From the NCBI GenBank assembly GCA_964531455.1, contig CAZHFZ010000099.1, positions 1 through 5,828 of the forward strand: a DNA stretch of 5,828 nucleotides. Direction: 5' to 3'. The notes beneath the pieces are model-generated. The model was given only the letters and a program-made list of their open reading frames with translations, was not told the origin of the DNA and searched no databases. The stretch's first letter is position 1. Each line of letters opens with the position of its first letter. Positions 1-4,813 of the stretch are shown here, piece after piece. The position numbers and the translations under genes are program-made. Source of the stretch: Ga0077527 sp964531455 (GTDB taxonomy: Bacteria > Pseudomonadota > Gammaproteobacteria > Burkholderiales > SG8-41).

Positions 1-57
1 GTTGACGCCTGGATTCAGGCCCGTATCGAGGCCAGAGACAACCGCCGCGCAGCCTAA
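1..57 (+). CDS. AlpA-like phage regulatory protein, C-terminal end only (partial)
   Basis: The reading frame is open from the first base and ends at TAA 55-57, giving the tail VDAWIQARIEARDNRRAA. A 'DAWI..RI.ARD' ending is typical of AlpA-family proteins, small MerR-like winged-helix regulators or excisionase partners in prophages and satellites, where this helix follows the DNA-binding domain. The helix-turn-helix itself is outside the window, so identity rests on 18 residues. Its position directly before a replication initiator fits the regulatory end of a mobile element, where AlpA proteins commonly control excision or early gene expression. It could be another excisionase-like protein with a similar terminal helix. 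Confidence 0.6.
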   Translation, partial: VDAWIQARIEARDNRRAA

Positions 58-81
58 ACGGGGGCTTGTCATGCACCAGAC

Positions 82-110
82 AAAAAAATGGCCTGACGCG
101 CGGTCAGGCC
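82..110 (-). terminator. Leftward intrinsic terminator in the initiator leader
   Basis: GGCCTGAC (90-97) and GTCAGGCC (103-110) form a perfect 8-bp stem with loop GCGCG. Read on the minus strand the stem is followed by ATTTTTTTG, a seven-T run, which is a classic intrinsic terminator. Read on the plus strand the stem is followed by CAAAAAC and should not terminate. All visible genes point right, so this would end a transcript coming from the initiator side. It could instead shield the AlpA-like gene from antisense reading. Confidence 0.65.
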
Positions 111-133
111 CAAAAACATCCCCACCGAAATGT

Positions 134-162
134 TCTTTACGCCTGACCAGCGCGTCCGTCAA
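134..162 (-). promoter_or_regulatory. Possible leftward promoter for a short antisense RNA
   Basis: On the minus strand TTGACG (plus 157-162) is one base from the -35 consensus. Exactly 17 bases later lies TAAAGA (plus 134-139), a poor -10 match. A start near 127 would give an RNA of about 45 bases ending at the leftward terminator at 82-110. The -35 box overlaps the initiator's ribosome binding site region (AAGGGGGG at 161-168). The weak -10 makes this tentative. Confidence 0.22.
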
Positions 163-174
163 GGGGGGTGACTG

Positions 175-972
175 ATGGCACGTTCTAGGAATCTGAAACC
201 AGGGTTTTTCAAGAATGAAGCCCTGGCCGAACTCCCCCCATTGACTCGACTCTTGTTCTCCGGTCTATGGTGCATCGCTGACCGCGAAGGCCGTCTTGAG
301 GACAGGCCAAAGCGAATCCGCGCGGAGCTTCTTCCCTACGATGACGGCAGTGTTGACGCCATGCTGGATGAACTACATCAGGCCGGTTTCATCCTGCGCT
401 ATCAGCACGGTGAACAGCGATTCATCCAAGTGGTGAACTTCACCAAACACCAGAATCCACACGTCCGCGAACCGGAAAGCACCATTCCAGCACCGGGCGA
501 GCACAGTACAAGCACCAGACAAGCACCAGTCAAGCACAGAACCGGCCCGGCTGATTCCCTTAACCCTATTACTGATTCCCTTAACCCTATTACCTCTAAA
601 AACCTTTTGTCGTCAGCAAACACTGACGACCAGGCGAAGACAAAAAGGTTAAGCAAGAAATCGAAACCTGATTGCCCGCATCAAGCAATCATTGACCTGT
701 ACCACGAACTCTTACCGGCAAGCCCAATCATCAAAGACTGGACACCGGCAAGGTCCGCACTACTGCGCGCCAGATGGAATGAAGACCCAGCACGCCAGAA
801 CCTCGAATACTGGAAACGGCTGTTCGAATACGTCGCTGAAAGTGATTTTCTGACCGGCAGGGTGTCGTCACCCGGTCGCAAACCGTTCTGCGCGCCGCTG
901 GAATGGCTGCTGAAGGCTGACAACTTCAGCAAGGTCAGGGAAGCCCGTTACCACTCGGAGCCGACACAGTGA
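175..972 (+). CDS. Phage O-type replication initiator protein
   Basis: A 265-aa protein that likely binds the element's origin and recruits the helicase encoded next door. Residues 1 to about 95 (MARSRNLKPGFFKNE..., LLFSGLW, ADREGRLEDRPKRI, GFILRY, FIQVVNF.KHQ.PH) match the conserved N-terminal winged-helix region of phage replication proteins placed before replicative helicases. Residues 100-165 are a Pro/Ser/Thr/Lys-rich linker containing two copies of DSLNPIT (127-140). Residues 166-258 (HQAIIDLYHELLP, RARW.ED..RQNLEYWKRLFEYV..SDFLTGR, PF.APLEWLLK..NF.KV) are the familiar C-terminal domain of O/DnaT-like proteins, probably the helicase-interaction part. The start is supported by AAGGGGGG at 161-168. 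The stop overlaps the helicase start (GTGA). The linker DNA carries iteron-like repeats, so the gene may hold its own origin, as lambda O does. The function is inferred from family resemblance. Confidence 0.85.
   Translation: MARSRNLKPGFFKNEALAELPPLTRLLFSGLWCIADREGRLEDRPKRIRAELLPYDDGSVDAMLDELHQAGFILRYQHGEQRFIQVVNFTKHQNPHVREPESTIPAPGEHSTSTRQAPVKHRTGPADSLNPITDSLNPITSKNLLSSANTDDQAKTKRLSKKSKPDCPHQAIIDLYHELLPASPIIKDWTPARSALLRARWNEDPARQNLEYWKRLFEYVAESDFLTGRVSSPGRKPFCAPLEWLLKADNFSKVREARYHSEPTQ
498..541. repeat. Four tandem 11-bp iteron-like repeats inside the initiator gene
   Basis: The units are CGAGCACAGTA (498-508), CAAGCACCAGA (509-519), CAAGCACCAGT (520-530) and CAAGCACAGAA (531-541). Eleven bases is about one helical turn, so the units face the same side of the DNA. 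Eleven is not a multiple of three, so the peptide made here (EHSTSTRQAPVKHRT) is not repetitive. The repetition therefore exists at the DNA level. The array lies in the linker-coding part of the initiator gene, the place where lambda O carries its iterons. Confidence 0.7.
551..592. repeat. Perfect tandem duplication of a 21-bp unit
   Basis: Bases 551-571 are repeated exactly at 572-592, and base 593 continues the match. The unit begins CTGATTCCC and ends CTATTA, with about 62% A+T in an otherwise GC-rich window. It is in frame and adds DSLNPIT twice to the initiator (residues 127-133 and 134-140). It sits ten bases after the 11-bp repeats. It may be a recent slippage duplication or a second class of origin repeat. 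Confidence 0.85.
601..650. repeat. Nested inverted repeat in the AT-rich end of the candidate origin
   Basis: The inner stem is GTCGTCAG (609-616) with CTGACGAC (623-630), a perfect 8-bp pairing with loop CAAACA. The outer arms are AACCTTTTGTC (601-611) and GACAAAAAGGTT (639-650), complementary except for one extra A/T pair. The inner and outer arms share bases 609-611, so the two pairings compete there. Beside origin repeats such a structure could be a loading or processing site; it could also be chance within linker-coding DNA. Confidence 0.6.
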
Positions 973-2327
973 ACCCCTACGACCTGAACGATGTTGTCCT
1001 GCCGCCGCACTCGGTTGAAGCAGAGCAGGCCTTGATCGGCATCATGCTGCGCGAACCGAACGCCTTTGATCGTGTGCGTGACAGCCTGGCGGAATCCGAC
1101 CTCTACCGCAGCGACCACCGCGCTATCTGGCGGCAGATTGCCACCCTATCGGATGCGGGCCAGTCGGTTGACCTGTTTATCGTGGCTGAACGCCTGGAAC
1201 GACTTGGCACCCTGGATGAATGCGGAGGGCTGGCCTACATGACCACCCTTGCACAGAACGCACCCGCCGCCGCAAACATCCGCCGCCATGCCGAAATCGT
1301 TGCTGAACGTGCCGCGCTGCGCGCCCTGCAAGCCGCTGCCCGTCAAATCCTTGACGACGTAGACGCACCAGGCACCCGCACTGCTGCCGAAATCGCCGCC
1401 GATGCAGAGCGCGCCTTGTCCGGTTTCGTTGCTGCCGACCGTGGCACCGAGGAACCAGTCACCGCCGCCGATGCAATGGCCGCTGTCCTACGCGATGCCG
1501 ACAACGGAGCAGCGCAACCAGGACTTCAGACCGGGATTGATGACCTCGACCACCTGACAGGTGGACTTGAACCCGGTCAACTGATTATCCCTGCCGCCCG
1601 ACCCGCAGTCGGCAAGACTGCCGTCGCCTTGGCGATCGCGCGTCACGTTGCAGGCAACGGTGGCCGGGTTGTTTTCTTCAGCCTGGAAATGACCAGGCGC
1701 GAACTTGCTGCCCGCTTGTTGTCCGCCGAATCAGGCATTCCGGCGCGCGTGCTTCGCACTGGTCCGAACCCCGGCGAATGGGCCGCCCTGGCTGATGCTG
1801 CGACAAAGCGCGGGCATACCGGTCTGATCCTGGATGACCGCGCCGCCGCTTCACTCGCCTACATCCGCGCCCGCTGCCGCCGCCTGAACCGGCAAGGCAA
1901 GCTGGCGCTGATCGTGGTCGATTACCTGCAACTGATGACGCCGGAAAACCCGCGCGCCACCAGAAACGAGCAAGTCGGCTCCCTGTCCCGTGGTCTGAAG
2001 GCACTGGCGAAGGAATTGCATGTGCCGATCATCGCCTTGGCACAATTGAACCGCACCAGCGAGAGCAGAGCCGACAAGCGCCCGATGTTGTCCGACTTAC
2101 GCGACTCGGGCGAGGTCGAACAGGATGCCGACGCCGTACTTCTGTTGCACCGGGCAACCGAGGCAGGCGACATCCTCGAATGCAACCTGGCGAAGCACCG
2201 GCAAGGCCCGACCGGGACGTTCTATCTCGACTTCGACGGCGCGCGGATGCGTCTGTCGCGTCGATATGGACCACCCGAGGGAGCGACCACGAAAAGCACC
2301 AGGCCGGCGCGGGGGTTTTCGGAATGA
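969..2327 (+). CDS. dnaB: Replicative DNA helicase, DnaB family
   Basis: A 452-aa hexameric 5'-3' helicase that would unwind the element's replication fork. The N-terminal DnaB domain spans about residues 9-110 (LPPHSVEAEQALIGIML, FY/LYRSDHRAIW-type motif, LGGLAY-like segment), followed by a linker to about 185. The RecA-like ATPase domain shows Walker A ARPAVGKT (210-217), the catalytic glutamate in FFSLEM (E240), Walker B LIVVDYLQLM (314-323), the ALAQLNR motif (357-362, Q359), SDLRDSGEVEQDADAV (375-390) and the K-x-R finger region AKHRQGPTG (K409, R411). All key residues are present and the length is close to the usual 450-470. Translation starts at GTG, 4 bases overlapping the initiator stop, with CGGAG at 956-960 as ribosome binding site. 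No separate helicase loader is seen, so the upstream initiator may recruit it directly, as in P22-type modules (gp18/gp12). Confidence 0.95.
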   Translation: MNPYDLNDVVLPPHSVEAEQALIGIMLREPNAFDRVRDSLAESDLYRSDHRAIWRQIATLSDAGQSVDLFIVAERLERLGTLDECGGLAYMTTLAQNAPAAANIRRHAEIVAERAALRALQAAARQILDDVDAPGTRTAAEIAADAERALSGFVAADRGTEEPVTAADAMAAVLRDADNGAAQPGLQTGIDDLDHLTGGLEPGQLIIPAARPAVGKTAVALAIARHVAGNGGRVVFFSLEMTRRELAARLLSAESGIPARVLRTGPNPGEWAALADAATKRGHTGLILDDRAAASLAYIRARCRRLNRQGKLALIVVDYLQLMTPENPRATRNEQVGSLSRGLKALAKELHVPIIALAQLNRTSESRADKRPMLSDLRDSGEVEQDADAVLLLHRATEAGDILECNLAKHRQGPTGTFYLDFDGARMRLSRRYGPPEGATTKSTRPARGFSE

Positions 2328-2593
2328 CACCGCTGTATCTGATAAACGCCGCCGAAGATGCGCTTGCGGTGGCAATGCTCTCCGACTTGCCGCTTGAAGT
2401 AGCGATGGACGAAGCCGCACGCCGGCTGCAACACGCTGCTCGCCACGATGAGGAAACGACGCTGATCGCGTTGCAAATCATGCGTCACCTGGAAGACGTT
2501 GCCGAAAGCAACACCGACTTATTCATCAGCAAGATGAGCCGCGAAATCCTGGAACGCGCCAAACGCGTGCAGGATCGTCCGATGAGCCACTAG
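2324..2593 (+). CDS. Hypothetical protein (89 aa) coupled to dnaB
   Basis: The ATG at 2324 overlaps the helicase stop as ATGA, which implies translational coupling; a G-rich stretch (2310-2315) precedes it. The frame extends upstream to 2180, but that part lies inside dnaB and is arginine/proline-rich shadow sequence, so 2324 is preferred. The product begins MTPLYLINAAEDALAVAM and is mostly helical and acidic, with no cysteine, membrane segment or recognisable motif. I do not recognise the family. The coupling suggests it acts with, or is dosed with, the replication proteins; a helicase accessory role is possible but unproven. Confidence 0.65.
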   Translation: MTPLYLINAAEDALAVAMLSDLPLEVAMDEAARRLQHAARHDEETTLIALQIMRHLEDVAESNTDLFISKMSREILERAKRVQDRPMSH

Positions 2594-2682
2594 CCTATGC
2601 CAACCCATCAACCAACACACCAACCCGCCCAAAACGACCGGAAAACGGCCGCGCTGGGCATTTCCTGACCAAGGAGCAGCAC
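2594..2682 (+). other. C-rich, G-poor spacer before the next gene
   Basis: This 89-base gap between the dnaB-linked genes and the next gene holds a tract (2600-2630) of CCAAC/ACC-type units almost without G on the coding strand. Such RNA is unstructured and C-rich, the sort of sequence Rho binds. The minus strand reads as spaced GG and GGG runs that could form a two-tier G-quadruplex. No clear promoter or intrinsic terminator is visible. The ribosome binding site of the next gene is AAGGAG at 2671-2676. Confidence 0.35.
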
Positions 2683-3027
2683 ATGCGCAACATCGCACCA
2701 AGTGAGTTTTGCTTTACCGATGGCGGTCTCGCCAATTTCCGCCCGACCGGCCCGCGCCCCGCGCAACACGGCGCGTCCGACCCTGTACGCGCGCTGTCAG
2801 CAAGGATTGATGCCTTGCTGGCGACCATGCCGCGTCAGGTAGCGCACAAGACCGCCGCACCGACAACGACTCCCGACCAGGAACCCGAAATCGACGCGAA
2901 CGCCATTTTCGAGGCACGTCGGGCAGCCTGCGACGGCACCACCAGGAAGCCCGAGCCGGCAACCGCTGAAAACATTTTTACAACCGGCGCTGCCGCCGTT
3001 TTCCAAGCACGAGGCCAAAAATCATGA
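2683..3027 (+). CDS. Hypothetical protein (114 aa), proline/alanine-rich
   Basis: The start at 2683 is well supported by AAGGAG six bases upstream. The stop overlaps the next start as ATGA (3024-3027). The protein has a short N-terminal segment (MRNIAPSEFCFTDGGLANFR), a helix near DPVRALSARIDALLATM (33-49), a Pro/Thr-rich linker (55-68), and two short related segments, IDANAIFEARRA (70-81) and ENIFTTGAAAVFQARG (96-111), both carrying IF or VF followed by AR. This looks like a low-complexity adaptor with repeated short binding motifs. I do not recognise the family and assign no function. It is probably translated together with the coiled-coil protein that follows. Confidence 0.7.
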   Translation: MRNIAPSEFCFTDGGLANFRPTGPRPAQHGASDPVRALSARIDALLATMPRQVAHKTAAPTTTPDQEPEIDANAIFEARRAACDGTTRKPEPATAENIFTTGAAAVFQARGQKS

Positions 3028-3635
3028 ACATGAAAACCCTGAAAACCGAGGCGCAAGCGACCGCCGCCGCCGTTGTAGCAGCCGAAGAAAAACTTCTGAA
3101 AGCACGGGCAGGAGTGGGCGACGTTGCCGCGCGCAATTCAAACCTTGTGCGCCTGTTGGCTGACTTGCGCGGAAAGGTCGCTGCACTTGTGAAAACCGGC
3201 GATCTAGACGGCGCTGCAAAGCTGGCGCAACCGATAGGCGACACCCGCGCCGCAATCGAGGGAGCCGAAGAAGTCCGCGCCCTGACCGATGAGCACCTGG
3301 CAGAACTCGAATATGAGCTTGTGCAAGCCGAGTACCAGGCAAAACGCGCTTTCGAGGCGCTGCACCAACAGCAGGCCGATGAACTACGGGCCGCATTGGT
3401 TGAGGATTTTTCTCGCCGTTGGCGGGCTTGTTTTCACCATTATTTGCGCGCTGGCGGGCCGCAAACCTTCGAGCAGTGGAGCCGGGCCGTCATGATTGAT
3501 GGAAATCTTCTAGTTGCCGACGAGCACCTTGGGCCGCCTGACCTGGGCGGCATGCCAGCGCACCCGCTACAACGCGAGGCGGTTAATTTCGTCCGCCGCC
3601 GGGAGCTTCTTGGCCGCTTGTACGCCGTCCTATGA
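3024..3635 (+). CDS. Hypothetical coiled-coil protein (203 aa)
   Basis: The ATG at 3024 overlaps the preceding stop (ATGA), indicating coupling. A second in-frame ATG lies two codons later. Residues 1 to about 130 are rich in Ala, Glu, Leu and Lys with heptad-like spacing (EEKLLKARAGVGD, LVRLLADLRGKVAALV, EHLAELEYELVQAEYQAK, ALHQQQADELRAALVEDF) and predict long helices or a coiled coil. The C-terminal third (RRWRACFHHYLRAGG..., FEQWSRAVM, REAVNFVRRRELLGRLYAVL) is more globular, aromatic and basic. It has no signal peptide or membrane segment. The shape could suit a scaffold or a structural partner of the preceding protein, but I do not recognise the family. Confidence 0.75.
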   Translation: MNMKTLKTEAQATAAAVVAAEEKLLKARAGVGDVAARNSNLVRLLADLRGKVAALVKTGDLDGAAKLAQPIGDTRAAIEGAEEVRALTDEHLAELEYELVQAEYQAKRAFEALHQQQADELRAALVEDFSRRWRACFHHYLRAGGPQTFEQWSRAVMIDGNLLVADEHLGPPDLGGMPAHPLQREAVNFVRRRELLGRLYAVL

Positions 3636-3639
3636 CCAT

Positions 3640-3684
3640 CCGGGCCCGTGGAACGCTCATAGGCCCGGAATTTTCGAGGATTCC
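3640..3684 (+). promoter_or_regulatory. Two adjoining hairpins before the HTH gene, one enclosing its ribosome binding site
   Basis: CCGGGCC (3640-3646) pairs with GGCCCGG (3662-3668) around a 15-base loop and is followed by AATTTT, a weak terminator-like arrangement. GGAAT (3667-3671) pairs with ATTCC (3680-3684), and the loop holds TTTTCGAGG, most of the ribosome binding site CGAGGA (3675-3680). The two stems share GG 3667-3668, so only one can be complete at a time. This could tune translation or attenuate transcription of the gene at 3687. Confidence 0.35.
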
Positions 3685-3686
3685 AG

Positions 3687-4118
3687 ATGACAGCAAAATC
3701 AGACCTGACCAAAGCGGAGCAGCAAGCCGCGTGCCTGAGCCTTCGCCGTGCTGGCCGGTCATACGCGGAAATATCAGCAGCGACCAGCATCCCGAAAACA
3801 TCGGTTTACAGGCTGGTCCATGCCGCGCTTGAGGATTACCGCTGCCGCACTCAGAACGATGTTGATGAGCATATCGCCTTGCAGATTGCGCGCCTGGATT
3901 CAGCACTGGCGGCAATCACGCCCAAGATCGAAGCCGGAAGTCTCGAAGCAATCGACAGACTATTGAAGGTCGAAGCCCGCCGCGCTGCGTTGCTTGGCTT
4001 GGATGCACCAACCCGCCTGGCACCAACGACGCCAGACGGAAAAGCCGAATACGGCACCAATTCGATCGGCCTGGCTGGCTTGCTGCACGAAGCCCGCCGT
4101 CTACGCGAGGGAGACTGA
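3687..4118 (+). CDS. Helix-turn-helix phage protein, small-terminase-like (143 aa)
   Basis: Residues 20-48 (RRAGRSYAEISAATSIPKTSVYRLVHAAL) form a clear helix-turn-helix: helix 'SYAEISAATS', turn 'IPK', recognition helix 'TSVYRLVHAAL'. Residues 49-108 are helical and end with SLEAIDRLLKVEARRAALLGLDAP, a signature common in HTH proteins of prophages and integrative elements, some annotated as small terminase subunits. The small terminase binds packaging sites and hands DNA to the large subunit. No large terminase follows here, so the protein may instead be a regulator, or a satellite protein that redirects a helper phage's packaging. The start is supported by CGAGGA at 3675-3680. Lengths of 140-180 aa are usual for this type. 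Confidence 0.7.
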   Translation: MTAKSDLTKAEQQAACLSLRRAGRSYAEISAATSIPKTSVYRLVHAALEDYRCRTQNDVDEHIALQIARLDSALAAITPKIEAGSLEAIDRLLKVEARRAALLGLDAPTRLAPTTPDGKAEYGTNSIGLAGLLHEARRLREGD

Positions 4119-4121
4119 CCC

Positions 4122-4301
4122 ATGAGCGCATTCACCACTCGACCCAAGGTCATGCCGTCATGCGATCCGCGCACAGCACCAGCGGCAAAGCTGACCGATA
4201 CCGAACTGGCTGCACTGCCACCCGCTGAACGGGAAGCCGCGTTGATGAAGCAGTCCGGGCACGTTTGGGAACCACTGACACGGCGCTGGATACGCCGATA
4301 A
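4122..4301 (+). CDS. Small hypothetical protein (59 aa)
   Basis: The ATG at 4122 follows the HTH gene's stop by three bases, with AGGGAG at 4108-4113 as ribosome binding site, so the two are probably co-translated. The product starts MSAFTTRPKVMPSCDPRT, has an acidic helix (KLTDTELAALPPAEREAALM, 23-42) and ends SGHVWEPLTRRWIRR, a compact basic and aromatic tail. A 'G..W.PLTRRW' ending is seen in other small phage or element proteins, possibly a nucleic-acid or protein contact. I do not recognise a function. Good start signals and tight spacing on both sides favour a real gene. Confidence 0.6.
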   Translation: MSAFTTRPKVMPSCDPRTAPAAKLTDTELAALPPAEREAALMKQSGHVWEPLTRRWIRR

Positions 4302-4313
4302 CCGGAGAACACC

Positions 4314-4532
4314 ATGACCGAGCGAGTTTGTGGCGCGCCACTTTTGCGCGGATTTTGTGGTCGGCCTGCGACCTGTTACCAACTATTGCACCCAAAAGGG
4401 CAGATCCGGCCCGGCAAGCGTTATCTGTGCGAGTCATGCGCCCGACGTATGCGAGAGCTTCACCCGCGCATCGTGATTCGCGCCATCGAACAGCCGAAGC
4501 CGGCATTACCTGGCAGCGCAATTCCAGCCTGA
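4314..4532 (+). CDS. Small cysteine-rich, probably zinc-binding protein (72 aa)
   Basis: The ATG at 4314 lies 12 bases after the previous stop, with CGGAGA (4303-4308) as ribosome binding site. The product has cysteines at 6, 15, 21, 39 and 42 in the pattern C-x8-C-x5-C-x17-C-x2-C. The final pair, LCESCARRM, looks like half of a zinc knuckle, with C6 and C15 or C21 as possible partners and H26 as an alternative ligand. The central part (HPKGQIRPGKRYL) is basic. Small zinc-ribbon proteins of this kind are common in phages and often bind nucleic acid or host proteins. Exact role unknown. A longer frame starting at 4265 overlaps it but looks like shadow sequence. Confidence 0.65.
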   Translation: MTERVCGAPLLRGFCGRPATCYQLLHPKGQIRPGKRYLCESCARRMRELHPRIVIRAIEQPKPALPGSAIPA

Positions 4533-4548
4533 AAACTTACCTGGCAGC
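4506..4548. repeat. Direct repeat TTACCTGGCAGC, two copies
   Basis: TTACCTGGCAGC occurs at 4506-4517 and 4537-4548, 31 bases apart, straddling the stop codon of the cysteine-rich gene. A twelve-base match is near the level expected by chance across a window this size, but the close spacing makes coincidence less likely. It may be a local duplication or a pair of binding sites on adjacent faces. No function can be assigned. Confidence 0.4.
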
Positions 4549-4611
4549 AGATTTACCGGCGTCGGCACGGTGGACACAATGGGCGCACCCTCAACCAACC
4601 AGGAGTTCGTC

Positions 4612-4797
4612 ATGAACCTGAACACCGCCATCCTGAAAGACCCGACCGCCGCCAGCCTGGCAGATGCCTTCATCACCGTGTCCATGCTGTTGCGCGATGA
4701 GCAAGGCGACGCTGACAAGGCGCAATTGATTGAGGCCGCGCGGGATAGCCTCACGGCTGCGCTGGAGGCCATGCGCTGCACTCAACCGGCTGGCTGA
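4612..4797 (+). CDS. Small hypothetical protein (61 aa)
   Basis: The frame is open from a GTG at 4570, but the ATG at 4612 has AGGAG at 4601-4605 with six-base spacing and is the better start. The product is MNLNTAILKDPTAASLADAF..., an acidic, largely helical protein with one cysteine near the end (MRCTQPAG). No motif, signal or membrane segment is visible. The segment after ILKDP could form two amphipathic helices, the size of a small dimerising modulator. I do not recognise the family. It is separated by 79 bases from the gene before it and 94 from the one after. Confidence 0.6.
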   Translation: MNLNTAILKDPTAASLADAFITVSMLLRDEQGDADKAQLIEAARDSLTAALEAMRCTQPAG

Positions 4798-4813
4798 ACC
4801 CATAGGCACCACC

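Larger units (their letters stand above)
498..660. other. Candidate replication origin embedded in the initiator gene
   Basis: In order, this stretch holds four 11-bp iteron-like repeats, two 21-bp AT-rich repeats, an A/T-rich segment (593-610) and a nested inverted repeat followed by A-rich sequence. The layout 'iterons then AT-rich unwinding region, within the initiator's linker' is the one established for lambda ori in gene O and for related phages. Initiator and helicase genes on the spot fit. Assignment as an origin is inference; no direct proof is visible in sequence. Confidence 0.45.

Noticed and set aside
97..171. Short frame containing MFFTPDQRVRQGG (ATG 130)
   Set aside because: Looks peptide-like but is only 13 codons from its ATG, lacks a ribosome binding site, and has no support beyond appearance.
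71..175. A 34-codon frame in the leader, ATG 71 to TGA 173-175, joined to the initiator as TGATG
   Set aside because: It has a modest G-rich ribosome site and a coupled stop, but the peptide is low in typical features and most of it is fixed by the leftward terminator hairpin. Possible leader peptide, not supported enough to call.
2180..2323. Upstream extension of the 89-aa gene
   Set aside because: This part lies in dnaB in another frame and is Arg-rich; the ATGA junction at 2324 is the better start.
2029..2481. 150-codon minus-strand frame
   Set aside because: Antisense to the conserved DnaB ATPase domain and to the coupled small gene; composition (Arg/Ser-rich) indicates a shadow.
3632..3832. 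66-codon frame starting with an ATGA overlap on the coiled-coil gene's stop
   Set aside because: No ribosome binding site, and most of it lies in another frame of the well-supported HTH gene; composition is Pro/Ser/Arg-rich as in shadow frames.
4265..4615. 116-codon plus-strand frame overlapping the cysteine-rich gene
   Set aside because: Its composition is shadow-like, while the competing frame has conserved-looking cysteines and a proper ribosome binding site.
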